Source: JBFAPK01 sp040676675
GTDB lineage: Bacteria; Actinomycetota; Actinomycetes; Mycobacteriales; Micromonosporaceae
DNA: 64,000 bases
Direction of reading: 5' to 3'
NCBI RefSeq assembly: GCF_040676675.1
Contig: NZ_JBFAPK010000016.1
Coordinates: forward strand, 103,270-167,269
This document shows positions 45,606 to 54,719 of the stretch, piece by piece. Both the position numbers and the translations under genes were made by a program. The stretch's first letter is position 1. Every line of letters starts with the position of its first letter. Under the pieces are notes generated by a model. That model saw only the letters and a list, made by a program, of their open reading frames with translations, searched no databases and was not told where the DNA came from.

Positions 45606-45735
45606 TACGTGGTCGTCAAGACCCGTACCCAATCTCGACACGTTCGCACGCTCGTCGCCCTTGTTGACCGGGCCTGTCTGGGCGACTAACGTCCGGATCT
45701 CGCGTAGGGAACGTTTTCTAGATCGGAGTTCGCTC

Positions 45736-46740
45736 GTGCCGCAGGCCGCCCGTCCCGCCGGAATGATCGCGATGTCCCGGTCGGTGGCACCGGCCGTACT
45801 CCCGCCCGACCTGCTGTTCCGGCTCGGCGAGACGGTTCGGCTGGTCCAGGACGAGGCGGTGGAGAGCTTCGACGACGACGTCTCGCCCGTCCGCCTCGCC
45901 GAGGTCGAGATCCTGGTGACCGGCTGGTCCTGCCCGCCGCTCACCGAGCGGGTCCTCGACGCCGCGCCCCGGCTGCGGGCGGTCGTGCACGCCGCCGGCT
46001 CGGTCAAGGCACACGTGGGCCCGGAGGTCTTCGCCCGGGGCATCGTGGTCTCCTCGGCCGCCGACGCCAACGCCGAACCGGTCGTCGACTTCACCGTGGC
46101 CCTGGTGACCCTCGCCGGGAAGCGGGCGTTCGGGATGGCCCGGGGCTACGCGGCCGGACGGTACGCGGAGTTCGGGCAGCGCACCGGCAACGACGGCCGG
46201 GTGATCGGCGTGGTGGGCGCGTCCCGGATCGGCCGCCGGGTCATCGCCCGGTTCGTCGCCGCCGGCCACCGGGTACTCGTCGCCGATCCGCACCTCGACC
46301 CGGTCGACGCGGCCGGGCTCGGTGCCGAGCTGACCGAGCTGGACGAGCTGTGCCGGCGCTGCGACGTGGTCACCCTGCACGCGCCGCAGCTGCCCGAGAC
46401 CCGGCACCTGATCGACGAGCGGCGGCTGGCGCTGCTGCCCGACGGCGCCATCCTGGTCAACACCGCCCGCGGCTCGCTGGTCGACTCCGAGGCGCTCGCC
46501 CGCGCCTGCGCCACCGGCCGGATCGACGCCTGCCTGGACGTCACCGACCCCGAGCCGCTGCCGGCCGGGCATCCGCTCTTCGCGCTCCCCAACGTCTGGA
46601 TCACGCCGCACCTCGCCGGCGTACAGGGCAGCGAGGTACGCCGGCTCGGGGCGTACGCGGTCGCCGAGGTGGAGCGCTTCGTCGCCGGTGAGCCCCTGCT
46701 CGGCGCGGTGCGCGCCGAGCAGCTCGCGCTGCTGGCCTAG
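45736..46740 (+). CDS. D-isomer-specific 2-hydroxyacid dehydrogenase family protein
   Basis: This 334-residue NAD-dependent dehydrogenase has an N-terminal catalytic domain with VEILVTGWSCPPLTE and LRAVVHAAGSVKAHVG. The Rossmann motif is VIGVVGASRIGRRV (GxSxxG variant), and CDVVTLHAPQLPETRHLID and LVNTARGSLVDSEAL (catalytic Arg) follow. The catalytic His is in ITPHLAG. It may reduce a 2-keto acid or hydroxypyruvate. GTG at 45736 follows GGAG at seven bases. It is divergent from the CUT1 importer and may share its regulator; the in-frame upstream extension is not coding-like. Confidence 0.88.
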   Translation: MPQAARPAGMIAMSRSVAPAVLPPDLLFRLGETVRLVQDEAVESFDDDVSPVRLAEVEILVTGWSCPPLTERVLDAAPRLRAVVHAAGSVKAHVGPEVFARGIVVSSAADANAEPVVDFTVALVTLAGKRAFGMARGYAAGRYAEFGQRTGNDGRVIGVVGASRIGRRVIARFVAAGHRVLVADPHLDPVDAAGLGAELTELDELCRRCDVVTLHAPQLPETRHLIDERRLALLPDGAILVNTARGSLVDSEALARACATGRIDACLDVTDPEPLPAGHPLFALPNVWITPHLAGVQGSEVRRLGAYAVAEVERFVAGEPLLGAVRAEQLALLA

Positions 46741-47069
46741 TTCGAGGCCCGTGTCGGCGCCACCGGCGCGACGTCGACGCCGGCCCCGGTCGGCGCCGCG
46801 GCGGGATGTCGACACAGGCCCGGGACGGCTTCGGCTGTCGCCGGCCGGGCACGGGGCCGGTCGGCGACAGCCGGGGCTCCACCAGGCGCGTGTCCCCCCT
46901 CCGTCGGGCACGTGTTGCCCCTCCGCCGGGCGCGTCCCGCCCCTCCGTCGTCCGGGCCCACCTCGGCGGAGATCCGCCACCCGATCCCGCCGACGGTCGG
47001 CGTCGAACCACGCTCTACCGTCCATGCGTGCGGTTGCGTGGGGACAGTCGACAAAGGAGGGACGGCGCC
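46741..47069. other. Intergenic region with hairpin and imperfect tandem repeats
   Basis: After the dehydrogenase terminator (46832-46873), three imperfect 22-26-bp units at 46886-46956 follow the pattern CGCGTG(T)-n-CCCCTCCG(T/C)CGGG. No gene is seen before the strong AAAGGAGG at 47053-47060. Confidence 0.45.
46832..46873 (+). terminator. Stem-loop terminator after dehydrogenase
   Basis: CGGCTGTCGCCG (46832-46843) pairs perfectly with CGGCGACAGCCG (46862-46873), with inner CCGG pairing in the loop. Confidence 0.7.
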
Positions 47070-47834
47070 ATGGCCCTCGACCGGTCGACGTACGTGGGCC
47101 CGGCCGTGGCGCTCGCGATCCCGCCGTGCTACCTCGGACTGGTCGCGCTGGGTGTGGACCGGGTCGACGCCGCCGTCTGCACGCCGCTGCTCGGCACGCT
47201 CGTCGCGGTGGCGCTGTGGCGGTACGCCCGCCGCCCGCTGGACTGGCGGGCGCCGGGCCGGCTCAGCGCCGGTCGGCTGGTGCTGCGCGCCGCCGCGCTG
47301 ATGCTGCTGATCCTGCTCACCGAGGAGGTCCTCGCCGCCGTCGTGGCGCGGCTGGCCCCGGTGGCGCCGCTGGACGACCCGCAGAGCCGCGCCGTCGCGC
47401 TTCGCGAGGACCTCGGCATCATGCTGGGCGTACCGATCGGCATGCTGGTCATCTTCGGCCTCGGCGTCTGGTCGGTGCGGCTGCTGCCGGTCATGTACCC
47501 GTTCCGCTGGCTCACCGTGGTCACCGTGGCGAGCCGCTCCCTGCGGCTGCTGCTGTACCCGTCCGCCGCGGCCTACTCGCAGACCCGCGAGCTGCACCTC
47601 TACGGGCTCTGGCACACGCTCGCGGACACCGCCACGCTCGGTGGGCTGATCTTCTGTCTTCTGGCGTTGGGCAACTACCGCGGTCGCGCCGCGCGCCCCG
47701 CGACCGGTCCCGCCGCCTCCCGGCCCGGGGCGGGTTCCGCCGACGGAGATGCCGGGCCGGATCCCGCCGGCCCCCGACCCGGTGGCGCCGACGCGCGCGC
47801 GGACGCCGCCCGGTCCGGTCCGGCGGGGGAGTAG
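47070..47834 (+). CDS. Hypothetical multi-pass membrane protein
   Basis: This 254-residue protein is preceded by a perfect AAAGGAGG. It has four to five hydrophobic segments: VGPAVALAIPPCYLGLVALGV, LLGTLVAVALWRYA, LVLRAAALMLLILLTEEVLAAVVARL, IMLGVPIGMLVIFGLGVWSV and a last one near residue 190-210. A low-complexity Ala/Gly/Pro/Asp tail of about 50 residues follows. I recognise no family. It ends 45 bp before the NACHT-type gene, same strand, so the two may be co-expressed. Confidence 0.7.
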   Translation: MALDRSTYVGPAVALAIPPCYLGLVALGVDRVDAAVCTPLLGTLVAVALWRYARRPLDWRAPGRLSAGRLVLRAAALMLLILLTEEVLAAVVARLAPVAPLDDPQSRAVALREDLGIMLGVPIGMLVIFGLGVWSVRLLPVMYPFRWLTVVTVASRSLRLLLYPSAAAYSQTRELHLYGLWHTLADTATLGGLIFCLLALGNYRGRAARPATGPAASRPGAGSADGDAGPDPAGPRPGGADARADAARSGPAGE

Positions 47835-47879
47835 GCACCCCGCCGCGCCGCCGCCGTCGACGGTCACCACAATCGTCGG

Positions 47880-50800
47880 ATGCCCCGCCGGTCGCTGCGA
47901 AGACTTCTCGCCATGGCGGTCCTGGCCGTGGCGGCGGCGCTGAGCGCGCTGATCTGGGTGCGGTACGACTTCGAGAAGGTGAGCTGGGCCTGGGGCGTCG
48001 TCGGCGGTGCCTTCGGTGCCTTCGTCGTCGTCTACCAGGTGGTCAGGGACCGGGACGCGGGCCGGGGCGCGCCGGCGGCCCGGATGCGGGCCGTGGCCGA
48101 GGAACTGGCCGACCTCGTCCGGCGCAACCCGGTCGACGAGGCGCTGCTCAGGAGCCTTGAGGAGCCGTACCCGCTGCCGGTGACCTGGGTCAACGCCGCC
48201 GAGGAGTACCAGCCGTCCTGGCGTACGATCTGCCGCTCCAGCGACGGGGTGCCGCTGGACCTGGCCGGGCGGGACGACGAGGTGGCCGACCGCTACCTGC
48301 GGATCCCGTCCGGACGGATGCTGGTCCTCGGCCCGGCCGGCTCGGGAAAGTCCGTCCTGGCACTGCGCCTGGCCCAGCGGCTGGTCACCGGGCGGGCACC
48401 CGAGGACCCGATCCCGGTGCTGCTCAACGTCGCCGCCTGGGATCCCGACACCGTCCCGTTCGACCACTGGGTGGTCTCCCAGCTCGCCAACCGGTACCCG
48501 CAGTTGTCGACGGCGCACCCACGCTGGGCGCAGGCGCTGCGGGACCTGCTCGACGCGAACCTGGTGCTGCCCGTGCTGGACGGGCTCGACGAGGCCGGCG
48601 AGGAGCGGGCCGCGCACTGCCTCGACCGGCTCAACCGGCTGCCGGGGCAGCGGCTGGTCCTCACCTGCCGTACCGGCTTCTACCAGCGGTACCTGCGGCG
48701 CGGCGAGAAGCTGCGCGGGGCGGCGGTCGTGACGATCGAGCCGCTGCGACCGCGGCGGGTCGCCGACTACCTCGCCGACGCCGCCCCGGCCCGGCAGCTG
48801 CACCGGTGGCGGCCGGTGACCCGGGCGGTCGCCGGCGACGAGCAGCCCGAGCTGACCGCCGCGCTCTCCACGCCGCTGATGGTGGCGATGGCGCGGACGG
48901 CCTTCGACGCGGGGGAGATCGGGTCGCTGGCCGGCGACCGGGACGACGACCCCGCCGTCCTGATCGAACTCGCCCGTCGGGGCGGTCGCCAGGAGGTCGA
49001 GGACCGGCTCCTGGACGGCGCGGTGGAGTCGGCCGTCCGGCTCTCCCAGGGAAGCTGGCGGTCGACCCGCTGGCCGCCGGCGGCCGCCCGCGGGTACCTC
49101 GCCTTCCTCGCCGGTCAGCTCGAAACGTACGGGCTGCGCGAGTTCGTCTGGTGGCGGCTGCCGATGGTGGTACCCGGTGCCCTCTGGGTCCTCTTCGACG
49201 GCCTGCGCGCGTCGCTGGCCGCCTGGGTCGCGCTCGCGCTGACCGGCGACGCGCTGCGCTCGGTGGCCGCCACCACCGGCACCCCCACCGCCCGGGAGCT
49301 GCTGGTGGCGGTCGGCACGCACGCCGGGGCGCTGACCGTCGGCGTCGGGCTGGCCGGCGCGGCCTGGTCGGTACGGCGCGGCCGGGCCAGCCGGCAGGGG
49401 GTACCGCCGGTCCGGATGGTGTTCCGGGGCGGCCCCGGCGCGTTCGCCCCCGCGCTGCTCCCGGGGCTGTTCGCGGGCCTCCTGTGGGGCGCGGTGCTCT
49501 ACGCCGGCGGATACCTGTACGAGCCGGTGTGGCCGGTGGTGGAGTTCCTGGAGCCCTACGCGGTCCCGGTCGGGTCCTGGTCGCCCCAGGCCCGGGTGGC
49601 CGTGACCCTGGGGCTGGTGTGCCTGGTCTACACGCTGGTGCGCGAGGTGCTGCGGGTCGACTTCGCCGCGCCCGCGGACCAGCTCGCGGTGACCGACCCG
49701 CTGCGGGTGCTCGCCGCCGACCGGGCCGCGACCGTGCTGTCCGCACTGCCCGCGGCGGCGCGCTGGCTGCTCCGGGCCGCGATCGTGGCCGGTGTCCTGC
49801 GCGTCTCGGAAGCCCTCGGCCCGGTCCGCCTGCCGCCCTCGCAGGTCGTCGCCGCGGGGCTCGGACTCGGCCTCGGCGCCTGGCTCCTGGGCAGCGCCGG
49901 CAGCGCCTGGGTCCGGTTCGGCCTGGCCCGGTTCGCGTTGGCGCTGACCGGCATGCTCCCGCACCGCCTGCTGGAGTTCCTGGCCTCGGTGGAGGCGGTC
50001 GGCCTGCTGCGCAACCTCGGCGGCTCGTACCGGTTCCGGCACGAGCGCCTGCGGGACCGGCTCGCGCTGCCCGGAGGGTGGCCCCGGGCGGCCCGGTGGG
50101 AGGAGGAGTTCGCGACCGGGCTGGCCCGCGCCGGGTACTGGGACGAGGCGTCGAGCTTCTTCGGCCGGCTGCTCGCCGACCGGGCCGGCGTCGCGGGTTC
50201 CGACGAACTGCTCGCGGCGGGGTTGCGCAAGGGCGTCTTCGCCGGCGCCGCCGCCGGCCGGTGGTGGCGTACCGAGCAGCGGCTGCTGGCGGTCCTGGCC
50301 TCGTACCCGGCACCCGAGCGGCCGCGCGATCCGGCGGTGGCGGCCCGGCGCGCGGAGATCTCCGAACTGGTACGCCAGGACGCGCCGCCCGAGCGGCTGC
50401 TGGCCGCCTGCGACGCCCTGATCGCCGCGGAGACCCGGGCCGGTGGGGCGGAGCCCTCGTCGCTGGAGTTCCGCGCCGTGCTCCGCTACGTCGGGGGAGA
50501 CCTGGCCGGTGCGCGGGCGCAGTTCGAGGAGCTGCTCGGCCGAACCAACCGCACGGACGGCGCGGACCGCACGGACCGCGACGACCACGTGGACCGCCCG
50601 GCGCACGAGGACCGTGCGGACCGCGTGGACCCGGCGGCGCACGCGGACCGCGATGACGGCGCGGAGCGGGAGCACTCGGTACCGGTGGCTGCGGCGCTGC
50701 TGACCCGCGCGGCGCTGCTGGCCGGCCGGCCAGCACGGGCCCTGGCGATCGGCCGCCACGAGCTGACCCGCACCGGCGTCTCGCCCCGTACCGCCGACCT

Positions 50801-51179
50801 GGCCCGCCTCGCCGAGACCTGGTGGTGGTCGGTGCGGGTGTTGGCCGGGGTGGCCGACGAGGTGGCGGTCGAGCGGCGCCGGCTGCTCGACGCGGTACGG
50901 GCGGCCCGCGCGAGCGGGCGGCGGCGGGCGTGGCCGACCGCTCGGGAGGGGGCCGAGCTGGGGTTGCTCCTCTGCGCCCGGTGGATCGGCGACCCGTGGC
51001 TGGGCCGGCCGGTGCTGCGGCTGGCGCACCGGCTGATCGGCGTCGTCGACAACGCGCGGACCTTCCCGCTGACCGTCGACCGTACCGCGCCGCTCTGGTC
51101 GGACGGCCGGCTGCCGCCCCCGCCGGAGCGACCGGCCGGCGCCGACGCGGCGGCCGGGGCGTCCCCCGTGTCCGCGTAG
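47880..51179 (+). CDS. Membrane NACHT-type (STAND) NTPase
   Basis: This 1099-residue protein starts with two TM helices (about 8-28 and 37-55). A NACHT/STAND NTPase core follows, with Walker A GPAGSGKS at residues 151-158 and Walker B VLPVLDGLDEAG around D234-E238. LVLTCRTGFYQRYL and a PLMVAMARTAF helix come next. Residues about 425-650 contain some six more hydrophobic segments. The C-terminal third is helical and repeat-like (TPR-like, unproven), interrupted by an Asp/Arg/His-rich low-complexity stretch near 890-930. NACHT proteins are signal-responsive oligomerising switches; bacterial ones include antiphage sensors, but this membrane subtype has no assigned role. No effector domain is evident. 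Confidence 0.82.
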   Translation: MPRRSLRRLLAMAVLAVAAALSALIWVRYDFEKVSWAWGVVGGAFGAFVVVYQVVRDRDAGRGAPAARMRAVAEELADLVRRNPVDEALLRSLEEPYPLPVTWVNAAEEYQPSWRTICRSSDGVPLDLAGRDDEVADRYLRIPSGRMLVLGPAGSGKSVLALRLAQRLVTGRAPEDPIPVLLNVAAWDPDTVPFDHWVVSQLANRYPQLSTAHPRWAQALRDLLDANLVLPVLDGLDEAGEERAAHCLDRLNRLPGQRLVLTCRTGFYQRYLRRGEKLRGAAVVTIEPLRPRRVADYLADAAPARQLHRWRPVTRAVAGDEQPELTAALSTPLMVAMARTAFDAGEIGSLAGDRDDDPAVLIELARRGGRQEVEDRLLDGAVESAVRLSQGSWRSTRWPPAAARGYLAFLAGQLETYGLREFVWWRLPMVVPGALWVLFDGLRASLAAWVALALTGDALRSVAATTGTPTARELLVAVGTHAGALTVGVGLAGAAWSVRRGRASRQGVPPVRMVFRGGPGAFAPALLPGLFAGLLWGAVLYAGGYLYEPVWPVVEFLEPYAVPVGSWSPQARVAVTLGLVCLVYTLVREVLRVDFAAPADQLAVTDPLRVLAADRAATVLSALPAAARWLLRAAIVAGVLRVSEALGPVRLPPSQVVAAGLGLGLGAWLLGSAGSAWVRFGLARFALALTGMLPHRLLEFLASVEAVGLLRNLGGSYRFRHERLRDRLALPGGWPRAARWEEEFATGLARAGYWDEASSFFGRLLADRAGVAGSDELLAAGLRKGVFAGAAAGRWWRTEQRLLAVLASYPAPERPRDPAVAARRAEISELVRQDAPPERLLAACDALIAAETRAGGAEPSSLEFRAVLRYVGGDLAGARAQFEELLGRTNRTDGADRTDRDDHVDRPAHEDRADRVDPAAHADRDDGAEREHSVPVAAALLTRAALLAGRPARALAIGRHELTRTGVSPRTADLARLAETWWWSVRVLAGVADEVAVERRRLLDAVRAARASGRRRAWPTAREGAELGLLLCARWIGDPWLGRPVLRLAHRLIGVVDNARTFPLTVDRTAPLWSDGRLPPPPERPAGADAAAGASPVSA

Positions 51180-51180
51180 T

Positions 51181-51426
51181 GCGCCCACGCCGCCGGCGGC
51201 CACCGGCCCCGATTTCGGCGAGGGCGCGGCCTACCTCACGGGTGCGGCGAAGGGCTCGCCCGGCTTTCCCGCGTACGTGATGGCCCGCCGGCTGCTGGCC
51301 CGGGCCGGGACGGCCCGGGTACGCCGGCTCATGTCGCGCCGCTACCCCGTCGCCCGGCTGGTGTTCTGGTTCGATCTGCTCCTCGGACGACGCGACCGCC
51401 GGATCGGCATCGCCATCACCCTCTGA
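51181..51426 (+). pseudogene. Possible gene fragment after the NACHT gene
   Basis: The frame ending at TGA 51424-51426 is open through this interval with G/C-rich third positions. It reads like protein: AAYLTGAAKGSPGFPAYV, then ARLVFWFDLLLGRRDRR. The only ATG is at 51280, which would give 48 residues without a ribosome site. It is probably the 3' end of a truncated gene. I do not recognise the family. Confidence 0.35.
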
Positions 51427-51450
51427 CCCTCGGCCGCGACTACCGGGTCG

Positions 51451-52281
51451 CTACGCGCTCGCCGGGGGCTGGCCCGGGCGGCGCGGGGAGACGTCGTGCC
51501 GCAGGCTCGGGTACGGGTCGTCGCGGGTGGCGGCCAGCCGCGCCGAGACCTGGTCGGCGGCGGTACGCAGCGCCGGCACCAGCCGGTCCAGGTTGGGCCG
51601 CAGACCGTGCACGATGATGCCGAGCGAGGCCAGCGCGCCCCGCTCCGCGTCCAGTACCGGTACCGCCACCGAGCAGGAGCCGAGCGACATCTCCTCGCGG
51701 GTGTGCGCCCAGCCGCGGCGCCGGATCTCGTCCAACTCCCGACTCAGCCGCCCCGGCTCGGTGATGGTGTACGGCGTGTAGCGGCTCAGCGGCGCCTCCA
51801 CGTACCGGGTGATGACGGCGGGACCGGCGAAGGCGAGCAGGGCCTTGCCGACCCCGGTGGCGTGCAGCGGCAGCCGCCCGCCGACCCGGGAGATGATCGG
51901 TACCGCCCGGTGCCCGGTGAACTTCTCCACGTAGAGCACCTCGCTGCCGTCCCGCACCCCGAGGTGGACGTTCTCGCGGGTCGCCTCGTACAGGTCGTGC
52001 AGGAACGGTGTGGCCACCTCGCGCAGCCGGGTGTGCAGCGGCGAGAGCGTGCCGACCTCCCAGAGGCGTACGCCCACCCGGTAGCTGCCGTCGGGGCCGC
52101 GTTGCAGCGCCCGCCACTCGACCAGCTCACCGGTGAGCCGGTGCGCGGTCGCCAGCGGCAGCCCGGTGCGCCGGGAGATCTCGCTGAGCGTCAGGGTCGG
52201 GTGCTCGCTGTCGAAGGCCCCGAGGATGGCGAGCAGCCGCGACGACACGGACGATCCGGGATCACGCGTACCGCCGGCCAC
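51451..52281 (-). CDS. IclR-family transcriptional regulator
   Basis: This 276-residue regulator has a winged helix (SSRLLAILGAFDSEHPTLTLSEISRRTGLPLATAHRL split across helices). An IclR effector domain follows, with VHLGVRDGSEVLYVEKFTGH, PLHATGVGKALLAF, REEMSLGSCSVAVPVLD and ASLGIIVHGLRPNLDRLVPAL. The GTG at 52281 is favoured because AAGGAGA lies five bases upstream; a longer ATG frame exists but runs into the promoter. IclR proteins commonly control sugar-acid pathways. The nearest such enzyme is the mannonate-dehydratase-type gene at 54720. Confidence 0.9.
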   Translation of the reverse strand: MAGGTRDPGSSVSSRLLAILGAFDSEHPTLTLSEISRRTGLPLATAHRLTGELVEWRALQRGPDGSYRVGVRLWEVGTLSPLHTRLREVATPFLHDLYEATRENVHLGVRDGSEVLYVEKFTGHRAVPIISRVGGRLPLHATGVGKALLAFAGPAVITRYVEAPLSRYTPYTITEPGRLSRELDEIRRRGWAHTREEMSLGSCSVAVPVLDAERGALASLGIIVHGLRPNLDRLVPALRTAADQVSARLAATRDDPYPSLRHDVSPRRPGQPPASA

Positions 52282-52763
52282 GGTTGTCTCCTTCGCTTGG
52301 ACGAGAGTGTCTAGCGGGTCCCCGTTATACAAGATCACATAGTGGCCGGCCCTCCGCTACCACGTACCCGGCGCGACGCCGCCCCGCGAGGTCAGCCACC
52401 GGCTCTCCGTGAACGCCTCCACATCGGCCGTCGTACCACGGCCCGGTGTCGGGGCACCGGCGCTCTCGAACGGCGCCGGCGCCTCGTCGTCGACCGTGCG
52501 GTCGTCGACGCGTGCGACCCCGTCCGGGATCCGGTCGGTCGGGACCGGCGTATCAGGCACGTCCCGGCCGAGGGCGCCGAGCGAGTGCCCGTACCCGGTG
52601 CCGCGGACCGGATCGACCGTCTCGTCCAGACTACCGAAACCGCCGCGGGCGCCGCTCGACCCGCGCGGGGCGCCGGCCCGGGGCTGTTCGCGTTCGGCGT
52701 AGCCGTTCTGCCACTGGCGAACCGGGCCGGGGTACGCGCCGCCGACGTGCTTCAGTGTTCGGC
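52282..52763. other. Intergenic region containing an unexplained coding-like frame
   Basis: The part next to IclR (52282-52350) is AT-richer and probably holds its promoter (TATAAC-like element on the minus strand). The rest is occupied by the minus-strand coding-like frame described separately. Confidence 0.4.
52357..52734 (-). pseudogene. Coding-like frame lacking a start codon
   Basis: About 125 codons up to TAG at 52357 have strongly G/C-biased third positions and a hydrophilic, protein-like product. It contains RQWQNGYAEREQPRAG, GSLDETVDPVRGTGYGHSLG, and ends TESRWLTSRGGVAPGTW. No ATG, GTG or TTG begins it upstream; only an internal GTG at 52560 could start a 67-residue product. It looks like the 3' part of a gene whose 5' end was lost next to the epimerase-like gene. 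No family recognised. Confidence 0.4.
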
Positions 52764-53750
52764 ATGGAGATTCTGGTCTTGGGCGGTACGGCGTGGTTGG
52801 GCCGCGAGGTGGCGCGGCAGGCGGTCGAGCGGGGGTACGCGGTGACCTGCCTCGCCCGGGGTGAGAGCGGCGGGGTGGCCGACGGCGCGCGGCTCGTCAG
52901 GGCCGACCGCACCGATCCGGCGGCCTACGACGGCCTGCGCGACCGGGACTGGGACGCGGTCGTCGAGCTCTCCTGGCAGCCGGGTTTCGTCAAAGGGGCG
53001 CTGCGTGCGCTCGGGGAGCGGGCCCGGCACTGGAGCTACGTCTCATCGGGCAATGTCTACGCCTCGCACGCGACCTTCGGGGCGGACGAGTCGGCGCCGA
53101 CCCTGCCGCCGACCGAGTGCGACGTGGTCGACGGGGAGCAGTACGGCGAGGCGAAGTCGGCCTGCGAGCGGGCGTCGCTGGCGGCGGTGGGTGACCGCCT
53201 GCTGATCGCCCGCTCCGGGTTGATCGGAGGACCCGGCGACCCCAGCGACCGGGCCGGCTACTGGGTGGCCCGCGCCGCGCGGGACCCGCACGCGCCCATG
53301 CTGCTGCCCGAGCCGCTCGACGTCGCCACCCAGGTCGTGGACGTGCGGGACCTCGCCGCCTGGCTGCTCGACTCGGCCGTCGCCGGGACCACCGGCGCCT
53401 ACGACACGGTCGGCCCGGTCATGCCGCTCGGGGAGTGGATCGCGCTCTCCCGCGCGATCGGTGGGCATACCGGACCGGTCGTCACGGCCCCGCCCGAGTG
53501 GCTGGTCGCGCAGGGCGTGGCCGCGTTCATGGGTCCGGAGTCGCTGGCGATGTGGATCGTCGAGGAGGGCTGGCAGGCGTTCTGCGCCCGCAGCGGCGCG
53601 GCGGCGGTGGCGGCCGGGCTGCGGCACCGTCCCCGGGAGGAGCTGATCGCCGACATTCTCGCCTGGGAGCGGGAGCAGGGCCTCGACCGCGACCGCCGCG
53701 CCGGGCTGAGCGCGGCCCGGGAGCGCGAGCTGCTCGCCCTGCTCGGCTGA
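52764..53750 (+). CDS. NAD-dependent epimerase/dehydratase-like (atypical SDR) protein
   Basis: This 328-residue protein has an N-terminal Rossmann motif LVLGGTAWLGREVA, then CLARGES and VELSWQPGFVKGAL. A WSYVSSGNVYASH segment gives the catalytic Ser, and Tyr/Lys lie in GEQYGEAKSACE. VVDVRDLAAWLLDSAV is typical of extended and atypical SDRs (isoflavone-reductase/epimerase group). Substrate unknown. The ATG was chosen by motif position; a ribosome site is not obvious. It is convergent to yaaA with only 25 bp between. Confidence 0.85.
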   Translation: MEILVLGGTAWLGREVARQAVERGYAVTCLARGESGGVADGARLVRADRTDPAAYDGLRDRDWDAVVELSWQPGFVKGALRALGERARHWSYVSSGNVYASHATFGADESAPTLPPTECDVVDGEQYGEAKSACERASLAAVGDRLLIARSGLIGGPGDPSDRAGYWVARAARDPHAPMLLPEPLDVATQVVDVRDLAAWLLDSAVAGTTGAYDTVGPVMPLGEWIALSRAIGGHTGPVVTAPPEWLVAQGVAAFMGPESLAMWIVEEGWQAFCARSGAAAVAAGLRHRPREELIADILAWEREQGLDRDRRAGLSAARERELLALLG

Positions 53751-53775
53751 GCGCCTACGCTGCTCCACGCTGTCC

Positions 53776-54573
53776 TCAGAGTTCGGTGACCACCACGTCG
53801 AGCCGGCGCGGCCGGCCCGGGGCGGGTTCCTCCGCCTCGACCGTGTACTTGAGGTCCCGAAGCGCCGCCACGAGCTGCTCCGGGTCGCGCGGGCGTGCCC
53901 CGGCGGCGAGCAGGTCACGCAGCAGCCGCCCCTTGGTCGCCTTGTTGAAGTGGCTCACCACCGAGCGGGTGGGCACCCCGTCGACCTCGCGCTCGTGCAG
54001 CACCCGTACCGCCGCGGTGCGCTCGGCGAGCGGGCCGCTGGGCTGCCACATCGCCCCGTACGCGCCGGAGCGCAGGTCCAGCACGAGTCCCCGACCGGCC
54101 GCCTCGGCCAGCGGCCCGGTCATCGCCCGGCGCCAGTACGCGGCCAGCCCGCCCAGCCCCGGCAGGCGCGCCCCGACCGGGCAGCGGTACGGGGGGATGC
54201 GGTCGGTGAGCCGGACCGCGCCCCAGAGCCCGGAGAAGACGAGGACGGCCCGCTGCGCGGCGCGGCGGGCCGCCGGGGCGAGCGTGGGCAGGTCGAGCGC
54301 GTCGTAGAGGACCCCGGTGTAGAGCCGGCCGGCGGGCAGCGCCGGCGCCCGGGTCAGCCGGGCGTTGCGCGCGACCTCCTCGCCCTGGCCCGGGCTGAGC
54401 CCGAGCAGCTCGCGGGCCCGTTCCCCGTCCGGCTCGGCGCAGAGGCCGACCAGCGACTCCAGTACCCGCTCCCGGGCCGGGGTCAGCTCCGGCAGCGACA
54501 GCCGGGCCAGGTCCAGCGCGGCGCCGGAACCGGCGGCGGCCTTGCCCTCGGAGGGCGGGAGCAGGACGAGCAT
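53776..54573 (-). CDS. yaaA: YaaA-family peroxide-stress protein
   Basis: This 265-residue protein has the family start LVLLPPSEGKAA, then GLCAEPDGERARELLGL and LYTGVLYDALD. LVFSGLWGAVRLTDRIPPYRC, VLDLRSGAYGAMW and VVSHFNKATKGRLLRDLL follow. In Escherichia coli YaaA limits free iron and protects DNA from hydrogen peroxide, and it has a DNA-binding cantaloupe-type fold. ATG at 54573 fits the conserved N-terminus; the upstream in-frame extension is not conserved. No stress genes are adjacent. Confidence 0.9.
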   Translation of the reverse strand: MLVLLPPSEGKAAAGSGAALDLARLSLPELTPARERVLESLVGLCAEPDGERARELLGLSPGQGEEVARNARLTRAPALPAGRLYTGVLYDALDLPTLAPAARRAAQRAVLVFSGLWGAVRLTDRIPPYRCPVGARLPGLGGLAAYWRRAMTGPLAEAAGRGLVLDLRSGAYGAMWQPSGPLAERTAAVRVLHEREVDGVPTRSVVSHFNKATKGRLLRDLLAAGARPRDPEQLVAALRDLKYTVEAEEPAPGRPRRLDVVVTEL

Positions 54574-54719
54574 GGGACGGACTCCTCGGGGCGCGCCCGG
54601 CGGCACGCGCGGAACTGGGGGCGGGACACCCGACCATATCCGGCCGAGTGGGCCCGGACGCGGCCGGCCGGCACGGCCACCTCGCGCCGGCCGGCACGGG
54701 CCTCTGGCAGGATGCGGGC

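Noticed and set aside
47070..51179. Calling the NACHT pair an antiphage defence system
   Set aside because: No effector domain, mobile island or defence neighbours are visible; kept as a hypothesis in the findings only.
46737..51203. 1488-codon minus-strand frame opposite the NACHT gene
   Set aside because: Very long but low-complexity Arg/Gln/Gly/Pro composition; the plus strand has Walker A/B, TM helices and a recognisable NACHT core.
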